Shown in pieces: positions 33,428-42,699 of a stretch of 49,353 nucleotides of DNA. Origin of the DNA: a virus; IMG/VR virus record IMGVR_UViG_3300037336_000031, positions 1-49,353 of that record, one strand, 5' to 3'. The notes under the pieces were generated by a model. The model was not told the DNA's origin. It saw only the letters and a list, made by a program, of their open reading frames with translations, and ran no database searches. Within the stretch, counting starts at the first letter, position 1. Each line of letters starts with the position of its first letter. Both the position numbers and the translations under genes were made by a program.

Positions 33428-36400
33428 ATGGCTGTATATGAAGTAGAGGGTCCTGACGGAACCATATACGAAGTTGAGGGCCCCGATAATGCACAAGATG
33501 GTCAAGTTATTGGGGCTTTACGCCAACACCTTCAGGGACAAAAACTTCAGGGACTGCAAGCTGAAACAGAACGCCTTCGTGCTTTAGAGCAACAAGTACC
33601 AGCGCCAGCGCCTGAAACTAGTTTGTTTGGGTATGCCAAGGAAGTTCCTAAAGGGCTGGCTTCTGGCACGATAGGGCTTGCGGAAACTGCTGCTATAGGC
33701 GCATCTGCGCTTGCGCCTGACGAAATGGAGCCCGGTATACGACGGATGATTGGGGCAACTGGGGATATTTTAAAGTCCCCATTTGAGGCATCACCGGGAT
33801 ACGAAGATTCGTTCGTTAGAAAATTTAGCGAGGCCACTGGTTCAGTAGGGCCTTTTTTAGCTTTAGGTCCTTTTGGCGTTCCCGGCTTGGTTGCAGCGGG
33901 CGGATTAGGTGTGGCAGCAGGCGCTGGAGAAGCGCGTACTAGGGCGGAAAAAGCAGGTGCAACGCCTGAGCAAATAGAGACTGCTACTCAATTTGGAGCT
34001 GGCGTTGGAGTGACCGAAGTCTTACCTGTTGCAAAGTTTGCGCGAGCGATAAGAGCTGCTGCCACAACCAAAACGGTTAAGCGCACACCTACTGGCGAAA
34101 CCATTATAGAAGCTGGCGATGATCTTAGCGACATCATTACTCGTGGACGCAGGATTCTTAGTACAGGAGGGGCAGAAGGGGTTCAAGAATTCTCCGCTGC
34201 TGTTGCTCAGAACCTTATCGCTAAAGGAATATACGATCCTGAGCAGGGTGTTTTTACCAATACAGGAGAGGACTTTGGTTACGGCGCAGGCGTTGGTGGA
34301 CTAGTCCAAGGTGTTACAGACATTATTCTCAACCGTCGCCAACGACGTGGCAAGGCTCCCGACGACTCTCAGGACTCTCCCGAAGAAGGACCAAGCCCAG
34401 ACGACTTAATCAATGCGGCTACAACAGACCTGCCGCCTACCGTAGGACAAGGGCAAGACCCCAGCGGATTGCAGTCTGACCTAGATATATTGGGTGGGAA
34501 AGGTACATCAGAAACTCCGTCTGGAAAATCTTTAGGTTTTACCGACATTAAATTTACAGAGCAATCGTCAGATGTGAGCGCATCATTTGTGCCAGAAGTG
34601 AGCGCGAGATTTGGCGACATGTCTGTTGGAAGAGATGGCAACTCGGTAAACTTTGCTTTTGATACTCCATTACAAGCAGGGGACCTATCAATACTTGGCT
34701 TTTCCATTAACAATAACCGAACACGGTTCAATGCTCAGTCTGCTAACTCTGGAGAGATCAGAGTGTCGTTGGATAACGACGCCATAGAAATTGACGCACC
34801 ATCTAGGGGTAAGTTTGCACGTATTTTCCGTCAAAATGGCTCCGATCTTAATTCTCCAGATGAACGACAGATACGGAGGACTTTAGGAGACTCGGTAGTT
34901 GACAGTTTTTTTTCCGCCGACCCATCTAGCGTTCAATCCACGCTTACCCAGCAGATTACTGGCAGAGACTTGACGCCACAAATCAAAGGGATCAGCGATC
35001 TTTTTACAAATAAGTATGCGTCTGCCGGCAACACAGGTGGCGCTCCTTCCGTAGGGACCCCGCCGCCACCCCCACCGAGCACTAGGCTTAACACCCCGTT
35101 CGGCATCCCGGAAGGAACTATCCTTCAGAACAGAGGGAGAAGCTCGCCTGCATCTATTAAGCAGATGAACAATATAGCTAATAAGCCTGAGTACGGCAGA
35201 ATTGCGTTTTCCAATTCGTTTACCGATGGTGCGCCTGTTGTGTTTGGTCAAGAGCAATTACCTGCTAACCAGATAGGCCGTTCTGGAAATATCTTTGCCT
35301 CTAACTCAGACAAGACATTTGGTATTCAATACGGTGTCATAGAAGCAGACCAGATCAGAGCAAGCAACAAGGTAGATGGCTCTACGGTGTCTGAGTATAG
35401 CGACCCAAGCGTGGGTGGATTCCGTGCAATCAATAACGGGCGTGTAGCGGGGCTGAAGGAAGGGTATACCCGTGGAAACATGGGCAAGTATAAGCAAGAT
35501 TTAATCAATGATAATATGCACGGCATTGACGCCGATGTAATTCGAGGGATGAATAATCCTGTCTTGGTTAGAGTATTGCCACCTGAGCAAGTAACGCCAG
35601 ACATTGCCGATGAAAGCAATGTGTCTTCAACGCTGAGCCTCAACGCGACAGAGCAGGCGAGAAACGATGCCAATCGAATTGACTTGGGCGGACTTAAGTT
35701 TAGCCCTGACGGTGGTATAAGCGCTGATACGGTGCGCGGATTTGTAGCCAGTATGCCGTTGACAGAACAGCAAAACTTAATTGACGCCAATGGTCAACCT
35801 AGCGCACAGGCATACAATCGCCTAAGAGCGGCGGTGTTCCAGAAAGCCTACCAGAACGATGGCATTGTTGCGCTTGCCGTGCAGTCGCAGGATAAAGAGG
35901 TTGCCAACATTATTAACGGCATGTCTCAGGCGGCGCCACAAATGGCCTCGCTCGACGGGCTAGGCGACTACGACATAAGAGCAAGCGTTGTGGAAGCAGC
36001 GGAAGCGGCAGTTAACGCCCGTAGGCAAGATATAAAGCTCACAGACTTACTCGGTCAGGGTAGCCTAATATCCAACAATCCAGTTGCCGATGAGGTTATC
36101 AAGTTATTTGCCAACAATCCACGGTCAGCGAAAGCTATCGGTGCAGGGTTAAAGGATATTGTGTCAGCGGTATCGGCAGAAGCCAATCTCTCTCAAGAAC
36201 CTGATATGTTTGGTAACGTACCGCCACGTCGTTCGGTAGAAGAAATCATTGCTGGCTTATCGTTAGATCCAAACGCTGTAGCAGTAACTCCACCTACGGT
36301 AGCACAGATCAGCTCACAAGAGGAAAAGAGGCTGGCGTTAGAGGCGTTTGAGACAGCATTACAAAATACTATCCAACCATTTCTTGCTCAGTTTACAAAC

Positions 36401-39400
36401 AGAACTTCAAGAATCAAACCTAAGCCATTTACGCAAGACCAGATTAAAGATCTGGCTGAGTTAGCCAGTGACGCAATTGATTTAGGGATGCCCGCCTCAT
36501 TACTAGCCAATATAACAGCGGGTGGGTCAACACGAATGGTAGCTTACGCCGCTGTCACCCCCGAGACGGGCTGGCTAATGACAGGGAACACGTGGACCGA
36601 ATTAAATAAAGATGAAAAACTAAGCTCTATAATTCACGAGTTAGGCCACATGGTGGACGGCCCTGACACCTCTGCTACTATACGTTCACGACAGCCCGCT
36701 TGGAATGCAGCTAATCAAGAACTCAAAGCGTGGTACAACAAAAACCCTATCGGGAATATCCTATTTTATCCTTTCTCTGTGCGGTATAAGGGTAAAGTCG
36801 AGATAAAGTCTGAATCTTTTGCACAAGCGTTTGCGTTATACTTTACCGACCCACAGGGTTTGCAGGATAATGCGCCTGAAACGTATAGACAAATACGTGA
36901 AATTGTTACAGGAATCCAAAATGATAACCAACGAACAGCTAAAGCAGGAAGCCAAGGACCGGCAATCGGTGCTGGAATCCAAGTTCAACCCTCAAGAGCT
37001 CAAGCGGATGAGACAATACAACCCGAAACTAGCACAAAGCGCCCTGCTCTCATCTCAGCTCAGAGAGGCGACGATAGAACCGTTGCCCAAGTAGAAATTG
37101 ATGGCGCCCGTCTACAGGACATACAAAAAGGCGTTGAGGGAGTCCCTCAGCCAAGCGTAGAGTTCCAAAAAACTGGTATCATTTCCACCCCTCAAGATGT
37201 AGACGCTTTGCACGATGAGATTCGTGAAGCAAAAATACGTGAGTATCAGGCCATTAAGCAACGCATGGCTGCTATACAGCGTCGCTTTGTTAATAAGGAA
37301 TACAAAGATACAGACAGCGCTACATACCGTCGCCTGTATCAAGCTGCAGACGATTTGAAGTTGGATATAGAAGTCAGCCGTCCGGTTAAGACGTCTCCTG
37401 AGGACTTCATGGCTCGTGCAGCAAAAGCGCTAGCAGACGGTGATATTGACCGAGATGTGTATGACGTCGTGGATCGCATGTTTAAAAAGAATCCGGCGTT
37501 CTTGGATGGGTTGCGTCTGTCCGTGAGGACCTCGGACACACAGGGTGTGGCAGGGCAATTTAATCCGCTCGCTAGAATCGTCCGCTTATTTAAGGGCACA
37601 GAAGGCGTGCTGAGTCCGGGCGTGGTTCGACATGAGCTCACCCACTCTATGGAGCAGATGATGACTCCAGAGGTGAGACAGAAGATTGTCGATAAGTGGC
37701 GCTCCGATCTGGACAAAATGGTTAAGACGGACAAGTCTGAGCAGGCACAAAAGTATTTTGATGCGGTAATGAAGTTTATTGAAAATCCTACAAATACCAA
37801 TCAGAACGCCGCGATTAAAGAGTTGCCGGACTATCGTTACTATCAATATTTAAACCCGTCAGAGTACTGGGCAGTCAATGCCGAGCCGTTGATGAACTCA
37901 TATCTTGGCGCCCCGTGGCAGCGGTTTAAAACGTCTCTCAGGGGTATGCTTGAGTCTATCAAGAGCGTCCTTGGGTTAGACAATAGCAGTGAGGTGTACG
38001 CGGCCTTTAAGTCTGCAATTAACGGAGAGCGTGAAGGCTCGACGATGCTGATTGACTACATCCGATCTAACGCACCGATCAACCAAATACAGCATCGGAA
38101 CTATAAAGGCAATCCTGCGCCACTACCTACGTGGGAAGCACCACCAGAAACACTACTGCCCGGACAATTTGGTGGAGTAACCAAGCAATCTTTGAAGCAG
38201 AAGTTTGTGGATAAGATGGTAGACCTAGTGGATTTTGAAAAAGCAATCACCGAACAACGAGGTGAAATTAAAGACTTCATGGATGCGGCTGGAAAAGAAA
38301 CGCTGTACCACGGTAAGGTCGCTCGGATAGAAGATCAATTCCTTGGGCAAGACGTGCAGCCACTATTAAAGGAAATGAAAGCCAAAAACATTACATCTCA
38401 AGAGTTTGGCGCATACGCTTTGGCGCTCCATGCTAAAGAGCGAAACGAAAAAATTGCCAAGATTAATCCTAAGTTTGGCGACGGTGGGTCGGGTATTGAT
38501 ACGGCTCGGGCTGAGGAATATTTAGCAAGAATGGATCCAGATAAGAAAAAGGCGCTAGAGTCCATTAACCAAAAGATCCGCAAGATTGTTGAGGGAACGC
38601 AGGACTTAGAGGTTAAGTACGGCCTTACGGATAAAGCCACAATCGACGCAGGCAGATTAGCATACCCGAACTATGTCCCTCTATTCCGTGAAGAAGTTGA
38701 CTACACGGCAGGCGGTTCTGGTCTTGGACAGGGCTTGGATGTGCGTGGGGCTACATCTAAACGCGCCGTCGGATCAGCTCGTTCGGTAAAAGACATTCTG
38801 AATAGCGTGATTGAACAACGTCAGCGTGCCATTATTCGAGGTGAAAAAAACCTAGTTGGTAATGCGCTTTACGCTTTAAGTATTGCAAATCCTAACTCTA
38901 CAGTGTGGTTGCCTATTAACCCAGAGGCAATTAAAGACGTCAGCGCTTTGTCAGAAGAAATGCTTGCCATGGGTCTGGATCCGAAAGACGCAGAAAACCT
39001 GATGCAGGCTCCTAAGGTGGCACAGGTTGTTCGCATGAAAGATCCTAAGACGGGCGAGTATTACGAGCAGGTGAAGTACGTGGTCAGCCCTAGCGCTAAC
39101 TTTAGCGAGAATGTGATCTCCACCCGAGTGAACGGGCAAAACCGCTATGTCATCTTTAACCCAAACAACGAGCGTGCGGTTCGCTTGGTTCGCTCACTAA
39201 AGAACCTTGAGACAGAGCAGCTTGACTACCTGACTCAGAAGATGGGTAACGTAACGCGCTGGATCGCTTCTATGAGCACCCAGTACAACCCAATCTTTGG
39301 TCTGTGGAACTTTACCCGTGACCTACAGGCCGCCGCTCTAAACCTCTCTACGACTCCTTTAAAAGGCAAGCAGGCAGAGGTTTTAAGCGGTGCGTTTAAA

Positions 39401-40831
39401 ATGATTCCACAGATGTATGCGGAATATCGCGCCTCGCGTCGCGGCGAAGAGTACACGGGTGAGGTTTCTCAGTTACTGCGAGAGTTTAGGGACGATGGCG
39501 GGCAAACAGGATACCGAGACCAATTTGCCAGAGCTGAAAAGAACGGGACAGTACTCCAGCAGCAGTTGTTAAAGCTGAATGCTGGAAATGTACGACAGAC
39601 GGTTAATGCAGTGGCTAATTGGTTATCTGACTACAACGACACGCTTGAAAACGCAGTGCGACTATCTGCTTATAAAGCGGCTCGAGATATGGGGCTTTCG
39701 CGCCAGCAGTCGGCAATCATTGCTAAGAATTTGACTGTGAACTTTAACCGTAAAGGGTCAAAGACACCGGGCATCTCGGCTTGGTATGCTTTCTTTAACG
39801 CAGCCGTGCAGGGTATCGACCGCATGGTTACTACACTCAAAGGTCCTTCCGGTAAGAAAATAATTGCTGGTGGATTGGCTTTGGGTGCTGTGCAAGCGCT
39901 TGTCCTTCAGGCGTTTGACTTTGGTGAGGACGAGCCTAACGAGTTCATCAAGCAAAAGAACCTCATCATCCCTACGGGCAATGGCGGGTATCTGATGTGG
40001 CCTATGCCGTTAGGATTTAACTTCCTTCCTAACACGGGGCGTATCCTAACCGAGATGGTATTTGATGGACGCACCAAGGCTAGAGATCGAGTAGTGGATC
40101 TTATGGGCGTTATGGTTGATGCGTTTAACCCATTAGGCGGGGCTGGATTTATGCAGACCTTAACCCCAACGCCTCTTGACCCATTTATTGCTATCTCTGA
40201 AAACCGTGATGCATTTGGACGCCCAATCTCCAGAAAAAGTCAGGCTACCAATCCAAGTCCGGGATATCTGCGCTCTAGGGATAATTCTAACGAGTTCAGC
40301 AAATTATTTGCCGAGGCACTAAATTCTATGTCCGGCGGAACGGAGTTTACCGAAGGCGTGGTAAGCCCTACTGCAGATGATATTGACTATGTGGTTGGGC
40401 AGTATCTAGGTGGCGTCGGTCGAGAAGTACAAAAGATATACCAGCTTGGCAAGAGCCAAGCCACTGGTGAAGACGTCGAACAGTTCCGTGTGCCTATACT
40501 GGGCAAGTTGTACGGGGAAACAACGTCTCCAGCAGCGATTGCTAGCAACTTCTATCGCACTATTATTCGCATGTCTGAGCATGAAAGTGAAATTAAAGGA
40601 CGTGCTGGGAAGAGGGAGTCAACCGAGGCTTACGTTACGGCTAACCCAGAATCACGCTTATACGGCGCGGCAAATAGAGTAGAAAACCACGTCTCTCAAT
40701 TAAACCGATCAATACGGGAAATGCGGAAAGCGGATTCAAAAGATATTAGAATCAAACTTCTGGAAGACCGTAAAGCAGAGGTTATGCAGATGTTCTTGGA
40801 CCGGCTGAACGAGCAATTTCCAAATCAATAA
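33428..40831 (+). CDS. Giant polyvalent-type virion protein, 2467 aa
   Basis: The order I see is as follows. An N-terminal repeat VYEVEGPDGTIYEVEGPD is followed by a Gly/Ala-rich hydrophobic region near 135-175. A DdrB-type ParB-like domain spans about 635-820, with NNGRVAGLKEGYTRGN, then NPVLVRVLPPE and SLNATEQARNDANRI. A first zinc-peptidase motif IIHELGHMVD has its His at 1070, and a second, VVRHELTHSMEQ, has its His at 1402. The C-terminal region, about 1940-2335 (NPIFGLWNFTRDLQAAALNL, AKNLTVNFNRKG, FFNAAVQGIDRM), resembles LPD38 of polyvalent proteins and contains a hydrophobic stretch near 2145-2163. It shares its AAGGATATGTC leader with the portal gene. I infer ejection into the cell with the DNA. 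Confidence 0.85.
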   Translation: MAVYEVEGPDGTIYEVEGPDNAQDGQVIGALRQHLQGQKLQGLQAETERLRALEQQVPAPAPETSLFGYAKEVPKGLASGTIGLAETAAIGASALAPDEMEPGIRRMIGATGDILKSPFEASPGYEDSFVRKFSEATGSVGPFLALGPFGVPGLVAAGGLGVAAGAGEARTRAEKAGATPEQIETATQFGAGVGVTEVLPVAKFARAIRAAATTKTVKRTPTGETIIEAGDDLSDIITRGRRILSTGGAEGVQEFSAAVAQNLIAKGIYDPEQGVFTNTGEDFGYGAGVGGLVQGVTDIILNRRQRRGKAPDDSQDSPEEGPSPDDLINAATTDLPPTVGQGQDPSGLQSDLDILGGKGTSETPSGKSLGFTDIKFTEQSSDVSASFVPEVSARFGDMSVGRDGNSVNFAFDTPLQAGDLSILGFSINNNRTRFNAQSANSGEIRVSLDNDAIEIDAPSRGKFARIFRQNGSDLNSPDERQIRRTLGDSVVDSFFSADPSSVQSTLTQQITGRDLTPQIKGISDLFTNKYASAGNTGGAPSVGTPPPPPPSTRLNTPFGIPEGTILQNRGRSSPASIKQMNNIANKPEYGRIAFSNSFTDGAPVVFGQEQLPANQIGRSGNIFASNSDKTFGIQYGVIEADQIRASNKVDGSTVSEYSDPSVGGFRAINNGRVAGLKEGYTRGNMGKYKQDLINDNMHGIDADVIRGMNNPVLVRVLPPEQVTPDIADESNVSSTLSLNATEQARNDANRIDLGGLKFSPDGGISADTVRGFVASMPLTEQQNLIDANGQPSAQAYNRLRAAVFQKAYQNDGIVALAVQSQDKEVANIINGMSQAAPQMASLDGLGDYDIRASVVEAAEAAVNARRQDIKLTDLLGQGSLISNNPVADEVIKLFANNPRSAKAIGAGLKDIVSAVSAEANLSQEPDMFGNVPPRRSVEEIIAGLSLDPNAVAVTPPTVAQISSQEEKRLALEAFETALQNTIQPFLAQFTNRTSRIKPKPFTQDQIKDLAELASDAIDLGMPASLLANITAGGSTRMVAYAAVTPETGWLMTGNTWTELNKDEKLSSIIHELGHMVDGPDTSATIRSRQPAWNAANQELKAWYNKNPIGNILFYPFSVRYKGKVEIKSESFAQAFALYFTDPQGLQDNAPETYRQIREIVTGIQNDNQRTAKAGSQGPAIGAGIQVQPSRAQADETIQPETSTKRPALISAQRGDDRTVAQVEIDGARLQDIQKGVEGVPQPSVEFQKTGIISTPQDVDALHDEIREAKIREYQAIKQRMAAIQRRFVNKEYKDTDSATYRRLYQAADDLKLDIEVSRPVKTSPEDFMARAAKALADGDIDRDVYDVVDRMFKKNPAFLDGLRLSVRTSDTQGVAGQFNPLARIVRLFKGTEGVLSPGVVRHELTHSMEQMMTPEVRQKIVDKWRSDLDKMVKTDKSEQAQKYFDAVMKFIENPTNTNQNAAIKELPDYRYYQYLNPSEYWAVNAEPLMNSYLGAPWQRFKTSLRGMLESIKSVLGLDNSSEVYAAFKSAINGEREGSTMLIDYIRSNAPINQIQHRNYKGNPAPLPTWEAPPETLLPGQFGGVTKQSLKQKFVDKMVDLVDFEKAITEQRGEIKDFMDAAGKETLYHGKVARIEDQFLGQDVQPLLKEMKAKNITSQEFGAYALALHAKERNEKIAKINPKFGDGGSGIDTARAEEYLARMDPDKKKALESINQKIRKIVEGTQDLEVKYGLTDKATIDAGRLAYPNYVPLFREEVDYTAGGSGLGQGLDVRGATSKRAVGSARSVKDILNSVIEQRQRAIIRGEKNLVGNALYALSIANPNSTVWLPINPEAIKDVSALSEEMLAMGLDPKDAENLMQAPKVAQVVRMKDPKTGEYYEQVKYVVSPSANFSENVISTRVNGQNRYVIFNPNNERAVRLVRSLKNLETEQLDYLTQKMGNVTRWIASMSTQYNPIFGLWNFTRDLQAAALNLSTTPLKGKQAEVLSGAFKMIPQMYAEYRASRRGEEYTGEVSQLLREFRDDGGQTGYRDQFARAEKNGTVLQQQLLKLNAGNVRQTVNAVANWLSDYNDTLENAVRLSAYKAARDMGLSRQQSAIIAKNLTVNFNRKGSKTPGISAWYAFFNAAVQGIDRMVTTLKGPSGKKIIAGGLALGAVQALVLQAFDFGEDEPNEFIKQKNLIIPTGNGGYLMWPMPLGFNFLPNTGRILTEMVFDGRTKARDRVVDLMGVMVDAFNPLGGAGFMQTLTPTPLDPFIAISENRDAFGRPISRKSQATNPSPGYLRSRDNSNEFSKLFAEALNSMSGGTEFTEGVVSPTADDIDYVVGQYLGGVGREVQKIYQLGKSQATGEDVEQFRVPILGKLYGETTSPAAIASNFYRTIIRMSEHESEIKGRAGKRESTEAYVTANPESRLYGAANRVENHVSQLNRSIREMRKADSKDIRIKLLEDRKAEVMQMFLDRLNEQFPNQ
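36921..37094 (+). CDS. Possible overprinted 57-residue ORF inside the giant gene
   Basis: In another frame an ATG at 36921 with AGGA seven bases upstream opens 57 codons. They encode a well-balanced helical product (MITNEQLKQEAKDRQSVLES, then ELKRMRQYNPKLAQ and ending EATIEPLPK). Over the same stretch the main frame reads as a low-complexity linker between the two HExxH regions (AKAGSQGPAIGAGIQVQP). That contrast suggests dual coding, or an old separate gene caught in a fusion. Evidence is compositional only. Confidence 0.3.
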   Translation: MITNEQLKQEAKDRQSVLESKFNPQELKRMRQYNPKLAQSALLSSQLREATIEPLPK

Positions 40832-40991
40832 TTAGTTCGTCCTCGGAGTGACCGTGATAGCGTGTTAGATAAAACAGCATCGCGGCCTCCGTGTTTGGAC
40901 ATTTCTTGGTTTGCAATAGCAATCTAACAGCGCACCCAGTACACCCCTTGTGGTAAATATACCCAGAGCAAGCGTGTTCTGGGGTGGTCAT
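40782..40991 (-). CDS. Small cysteine-containing hypothetical protein
   Basis: The 69-residue product has HACSGYIYHKGCTGCAVRLL, a GCxGC-type metal-binding look, then MLFYLTRYHGHSEDELI. It is the last gene of the leftward operon and its final 50 bases overlap the end of the giant gene on the other strand. Its start overlaps the YbcO-like stop by ATGA. I do not know the function; a small zinc-binding helper of the neighbouring nuclease is possible. Confidence 0.65.
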   Translation of the reverse strand: MTTPEHACSGYIYHKGCTGCAVRLLLQTKKCPNTEAAMLFYLTRYHGHSEDELIIDLEIARSAGPRTSA

Positions 40992-41275
40992 TTTACCGTT
41001 AGCCTGTCGCTCTCAAACAGCCACGTCATGGTTTTCAGATGCGCACCTAACCATAACTCTCTGCGTTCTTGGCGGTCTAGTTTGGCGCCTTGGTCTAGCT
41101 CGTGGTGGCACCTAAAACACAACGCTGCAATCTTGTGGTCATGCGCCTTTATACCCCTGCCTTTGCCATCAGACAGGCTGTTGCTATGAGCGGCAACTAC
41201 AGTCCCGTCCTGAGCACCACAGTTCATACAAGGGGCGTCCCTGACGGCCTCAAGTAGCTTCTTGTTTCTGTACAC
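40988..41275 (-). CDS. YbcO-like HNH nuclease (DUF1364 type)
   Basis: The 95-residue protein has APCMNCGAQDGTVVAAHSNS, GKGRGIKAHDHKIAALCFRC and HHELDQGAKLDRQER. The paired cysteines CxxC and CxxCH with AHSN and GKGxGxKAxD are the mark of the YbcO or DUF1364 group, found in the recombination regions of lambdoid phages. It would cut DNA, perhaps recombination intermediates. It fits the operon's recombination content. Confidence 0.82.
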   Translation of the reverse strand: MYRNKKLLEAVRDAPCMNCGAQDGTVVAAHSNSLSDGKGRGIKAHDHKIAALCFRCHHELDQGAKLDRQERRELWLGAHLKTMTWLFESDRLTVK

Positions 41276-41462
41276 GCGACTTCCTTTTTTTAACGCCTAC
41301 GATGCCCATTTCGGTGCCTTCTGGGTCAATATACTTTGCCTCTAATAAATCATCAGCATATTTGTAGGACTCTTGAGCCAATAGGGTTCCTCTCTCGCCG
41401 GATGCTAGCAGGCCAATCATAGCCAAGCCAGCAGCAAGATCTCTCCATTGTGGGTCTGTCAT
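41250..41462 (-). CDS. Hypothetical protein, 70 aa
   Basis: The sequence has DPQWRDLAAGLAMIGLLASG, then AQESYKYADDLLEAKYID and a basic end KKRKSRVQKQ. A family with WRDLAAxLAMxGLL is known to me from phages as hypothetical proteins. It overlaps its neighbours at both ends. It is probably cytoplasmic; the hydrophobic run is short and helical and not a clear membrane segment. Confidence 0.7.
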   Translation of the reverse strand: MTDPQWRDLAAGLAMIGLLASGERGTLLAQESYKYADDLLEAKYIDPEGTEMGIVGVKKRKSRVQKQEAT

Positions 41463-41713
41463 TTCATAGCCCCGTTAGATTTTCTGGGAAACGAACGGTT
41501 CTTGCTGGGTGCCTCTAGCGTTACACCGTCCCCGTTAGACCCGCCCTTAGACAAGGCTTTTTTGTGAGCCACATCCTTACCGGCGCGGCTTACACCTTTC
41601 TTGTCTAATTCCCTACGAGCCCGCTGTCGTTCCATCCTATTCTCATGCTCACCCCGTTCCTTTTGTTGCTCAAATTCCTTCTTGTACGGGCGTGGTTTCT
41701 TGGTGTATGGCAT
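41459..41713 (-). CDS. Small basic HNH-like protein
   Basis: Eighty-four residues, very basic. The last half has a reduced HNH-like pattern, KDVAHKKALSKGGSNGDGVT, then LEAPSKNRSFPR. In related phages the pattern DVDHKxPLSKGG with NRSxxR appears in small nuclease-like proteins. Here Ala takes the place of the usual Asp before the His, so activity is doubtful. The front half is a charged helix (RMERQRARRELDKKG). The stop overlaps the next start by ATGA. Confidence 0.65.
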   Translation of the reverse strand: MPYTKKPRPYKKEFEQQKERGEHENRMERQRARRELDKKGVSRAGKDVAHKKALSKGGSNGDGVTLEAPSKNRSFPRKSNGAMK

Positions 41714-41989
41714 TTACTTCTCCAGATCGTTAAGTATGCCCGCCACTATTTGACCAATGGTTTTTGAGTTAAGGGCAATAGGTTTAAGCTCACTGTTAGA
41801 GTTTACTTTTTTTACGGCGTCTTTAAGAGCTTTGTTGTATCCAGATAGATACTGATCGTTGCCTTCTAGGAAAGAACAAATAGCGTCTCTAATCACAGCA
41901 GACGCCTTACGTTTCTTAGCGTAAACCCTTAGACTGTCGTAATGCTCTTCGGGTAAATACACCGTGTATGGAATTAGTTTGCTCGCCAT
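41714..41989 (-). CDS. Ribbon-helix-helix DNA-binding protein
   Basis: The 91-residue product opens with a beta strand SKLIPYTVYLPEEHYDSLRV, then YAKKRKASAVIRDAICSFLE, the strand-helix-helix order of CopG/Arc-type regulators. The rest is a helix probably used for oligomerisation. It could repress its own operon or bind a control site such as the purine-rich tract upstream, but no target is shown. Its first 16 bases overlap the end of the gene before it. Confidence 0.75.
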   Translation of the reverse strand: MASKLIPYTVYLPEEHYDSLRVYAKKRKASAVIRDAICSFLEGNDQYLSGYNKALKDAVKKVNSNSELKPIALNSKTIGQIVAGILNDLEK

Positions 41990-42393
41990 GATTCAAATTT
42001 ATCCTTAAGGTTATTAAATAACAGACGGGCTTCTGAATCGGTTTTTAGTTCTTTTCTGGATTCCACTCCTAAAAAGTAAATCAACCATTCCACACATGCT
42101 GATTCGGTCTTGTCTTTAAGCCATTCATTCTCATGTAGCCAGTCCCAGAACTCTGGGTCTCTGCATAGCATCCCGGACATTTTAACGGCGGTATCACCCG
42201 GGAATTTTTCGGTTCTGTTCATGGGCATCTCGTCGTCTCCGACGCGAACCATTACAACCATATACCGAGAGCCAACGAAGTCTCTCATTAAGTCGTCGGG
42301 CAAGTCGTCGGGGTGTACGCTGAGTGTCAGCATATACCCCTCCTTTGACTGTCTCAGCCCAGCCTTTACAGATTCAAATTGGATTGTGTCCAT
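41974..42393 (-). CDS. Conserved hypothetical protein, 139 aa
   Basis: This is an acidic protein with a well-conserved phage pattern: YMLTLSVHPDDLPDDLMRDF, VGSRYMVVMVRVGDDEMPMN and LCRDPEFWDWLHEN, ending with a helix. I recall it beside ssDNA-binding and annealing genes in freshwater and marine phages; function unassigned. Its operon place suggests DNA metabolism. The gene shows no sign of damage. Confidence 0.75.
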   Translation of the reverse strand: MDTIQFESVKAGLRQSKEGYMLTLSVHPDDLPDDLMRDFVGSRYMVVMVRVGDDEMPMNRTEKFPGDTAVKMSGMLCRDPEFWDWLHENEWLKDKTESACVEWLIYFLGVESRKELKTDSEARLLFNNLKDKFESWRAN

Positions 42394-42402
42394 GGTTTAC
42401 CC

Positions 42403-42669
42403 TTAGAAAGGAATATCTCCGTCATCAACTGGCGAAGCGGGTCTTTCTTCTTTTTTGTATGGCATTCCTGCCTTGAGAGAAAGAAACTTCCTGCCGTCGT
42501 ACTCTTTCGTCCAAGCGCCAATCTCAATCTCAACCAGCCCACCGCTGGATTGGTTAATCATCTCTTGTAGTAGCTCTGGGTCCATTTTGATAGAGCCCCG
42601 CAAGTTGGGCGCGTTATCGCTCTTGCGCTCTTTTGGGGGCCATAGTGAACCTGAATTTGGGTATTCCAT
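42403..42669 (-). CDS. SSB-tailed small protein
   Basis: The 88-residue product contains SLWPPKERKSDNAPNLRGSI, then LVEIEIGAWTKEYDGRKFLS and LKAGMPYKKEE, and ends PVDDGDIPF. The final DGDIPF closely resembles the acidic DDIPF tip by which bacterial SSB recruits partners. The body has beta-strand spacing compatible with a small OB-like fold. I infer a phage ssDNA-binding or SSB-mimic protein working with the Erf annealing protein and exonuclease of the same operon. AAGGAGC precedes the ATG. Confidence 0.7.
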   Translation of the reverse strand: MEYPNSGSLWPPKERKSDNAPNLRGSIKMDPELLQEMINQSSGGLVEIEIGAWTKEYDGRKFLSLKAGMPYKKEERPASPVDDGDIPF

Positions 42670-42699
42670 TTTTTTGCTCCTTAGTTAAAAAAACCTGCC

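Noticed and set aside
34883-35257. Minus-strand 124-codon frame inside the giant gene
   Set aside because: Composition is that of an antisense shadow and there is no ribosome-binding site or family pattern.
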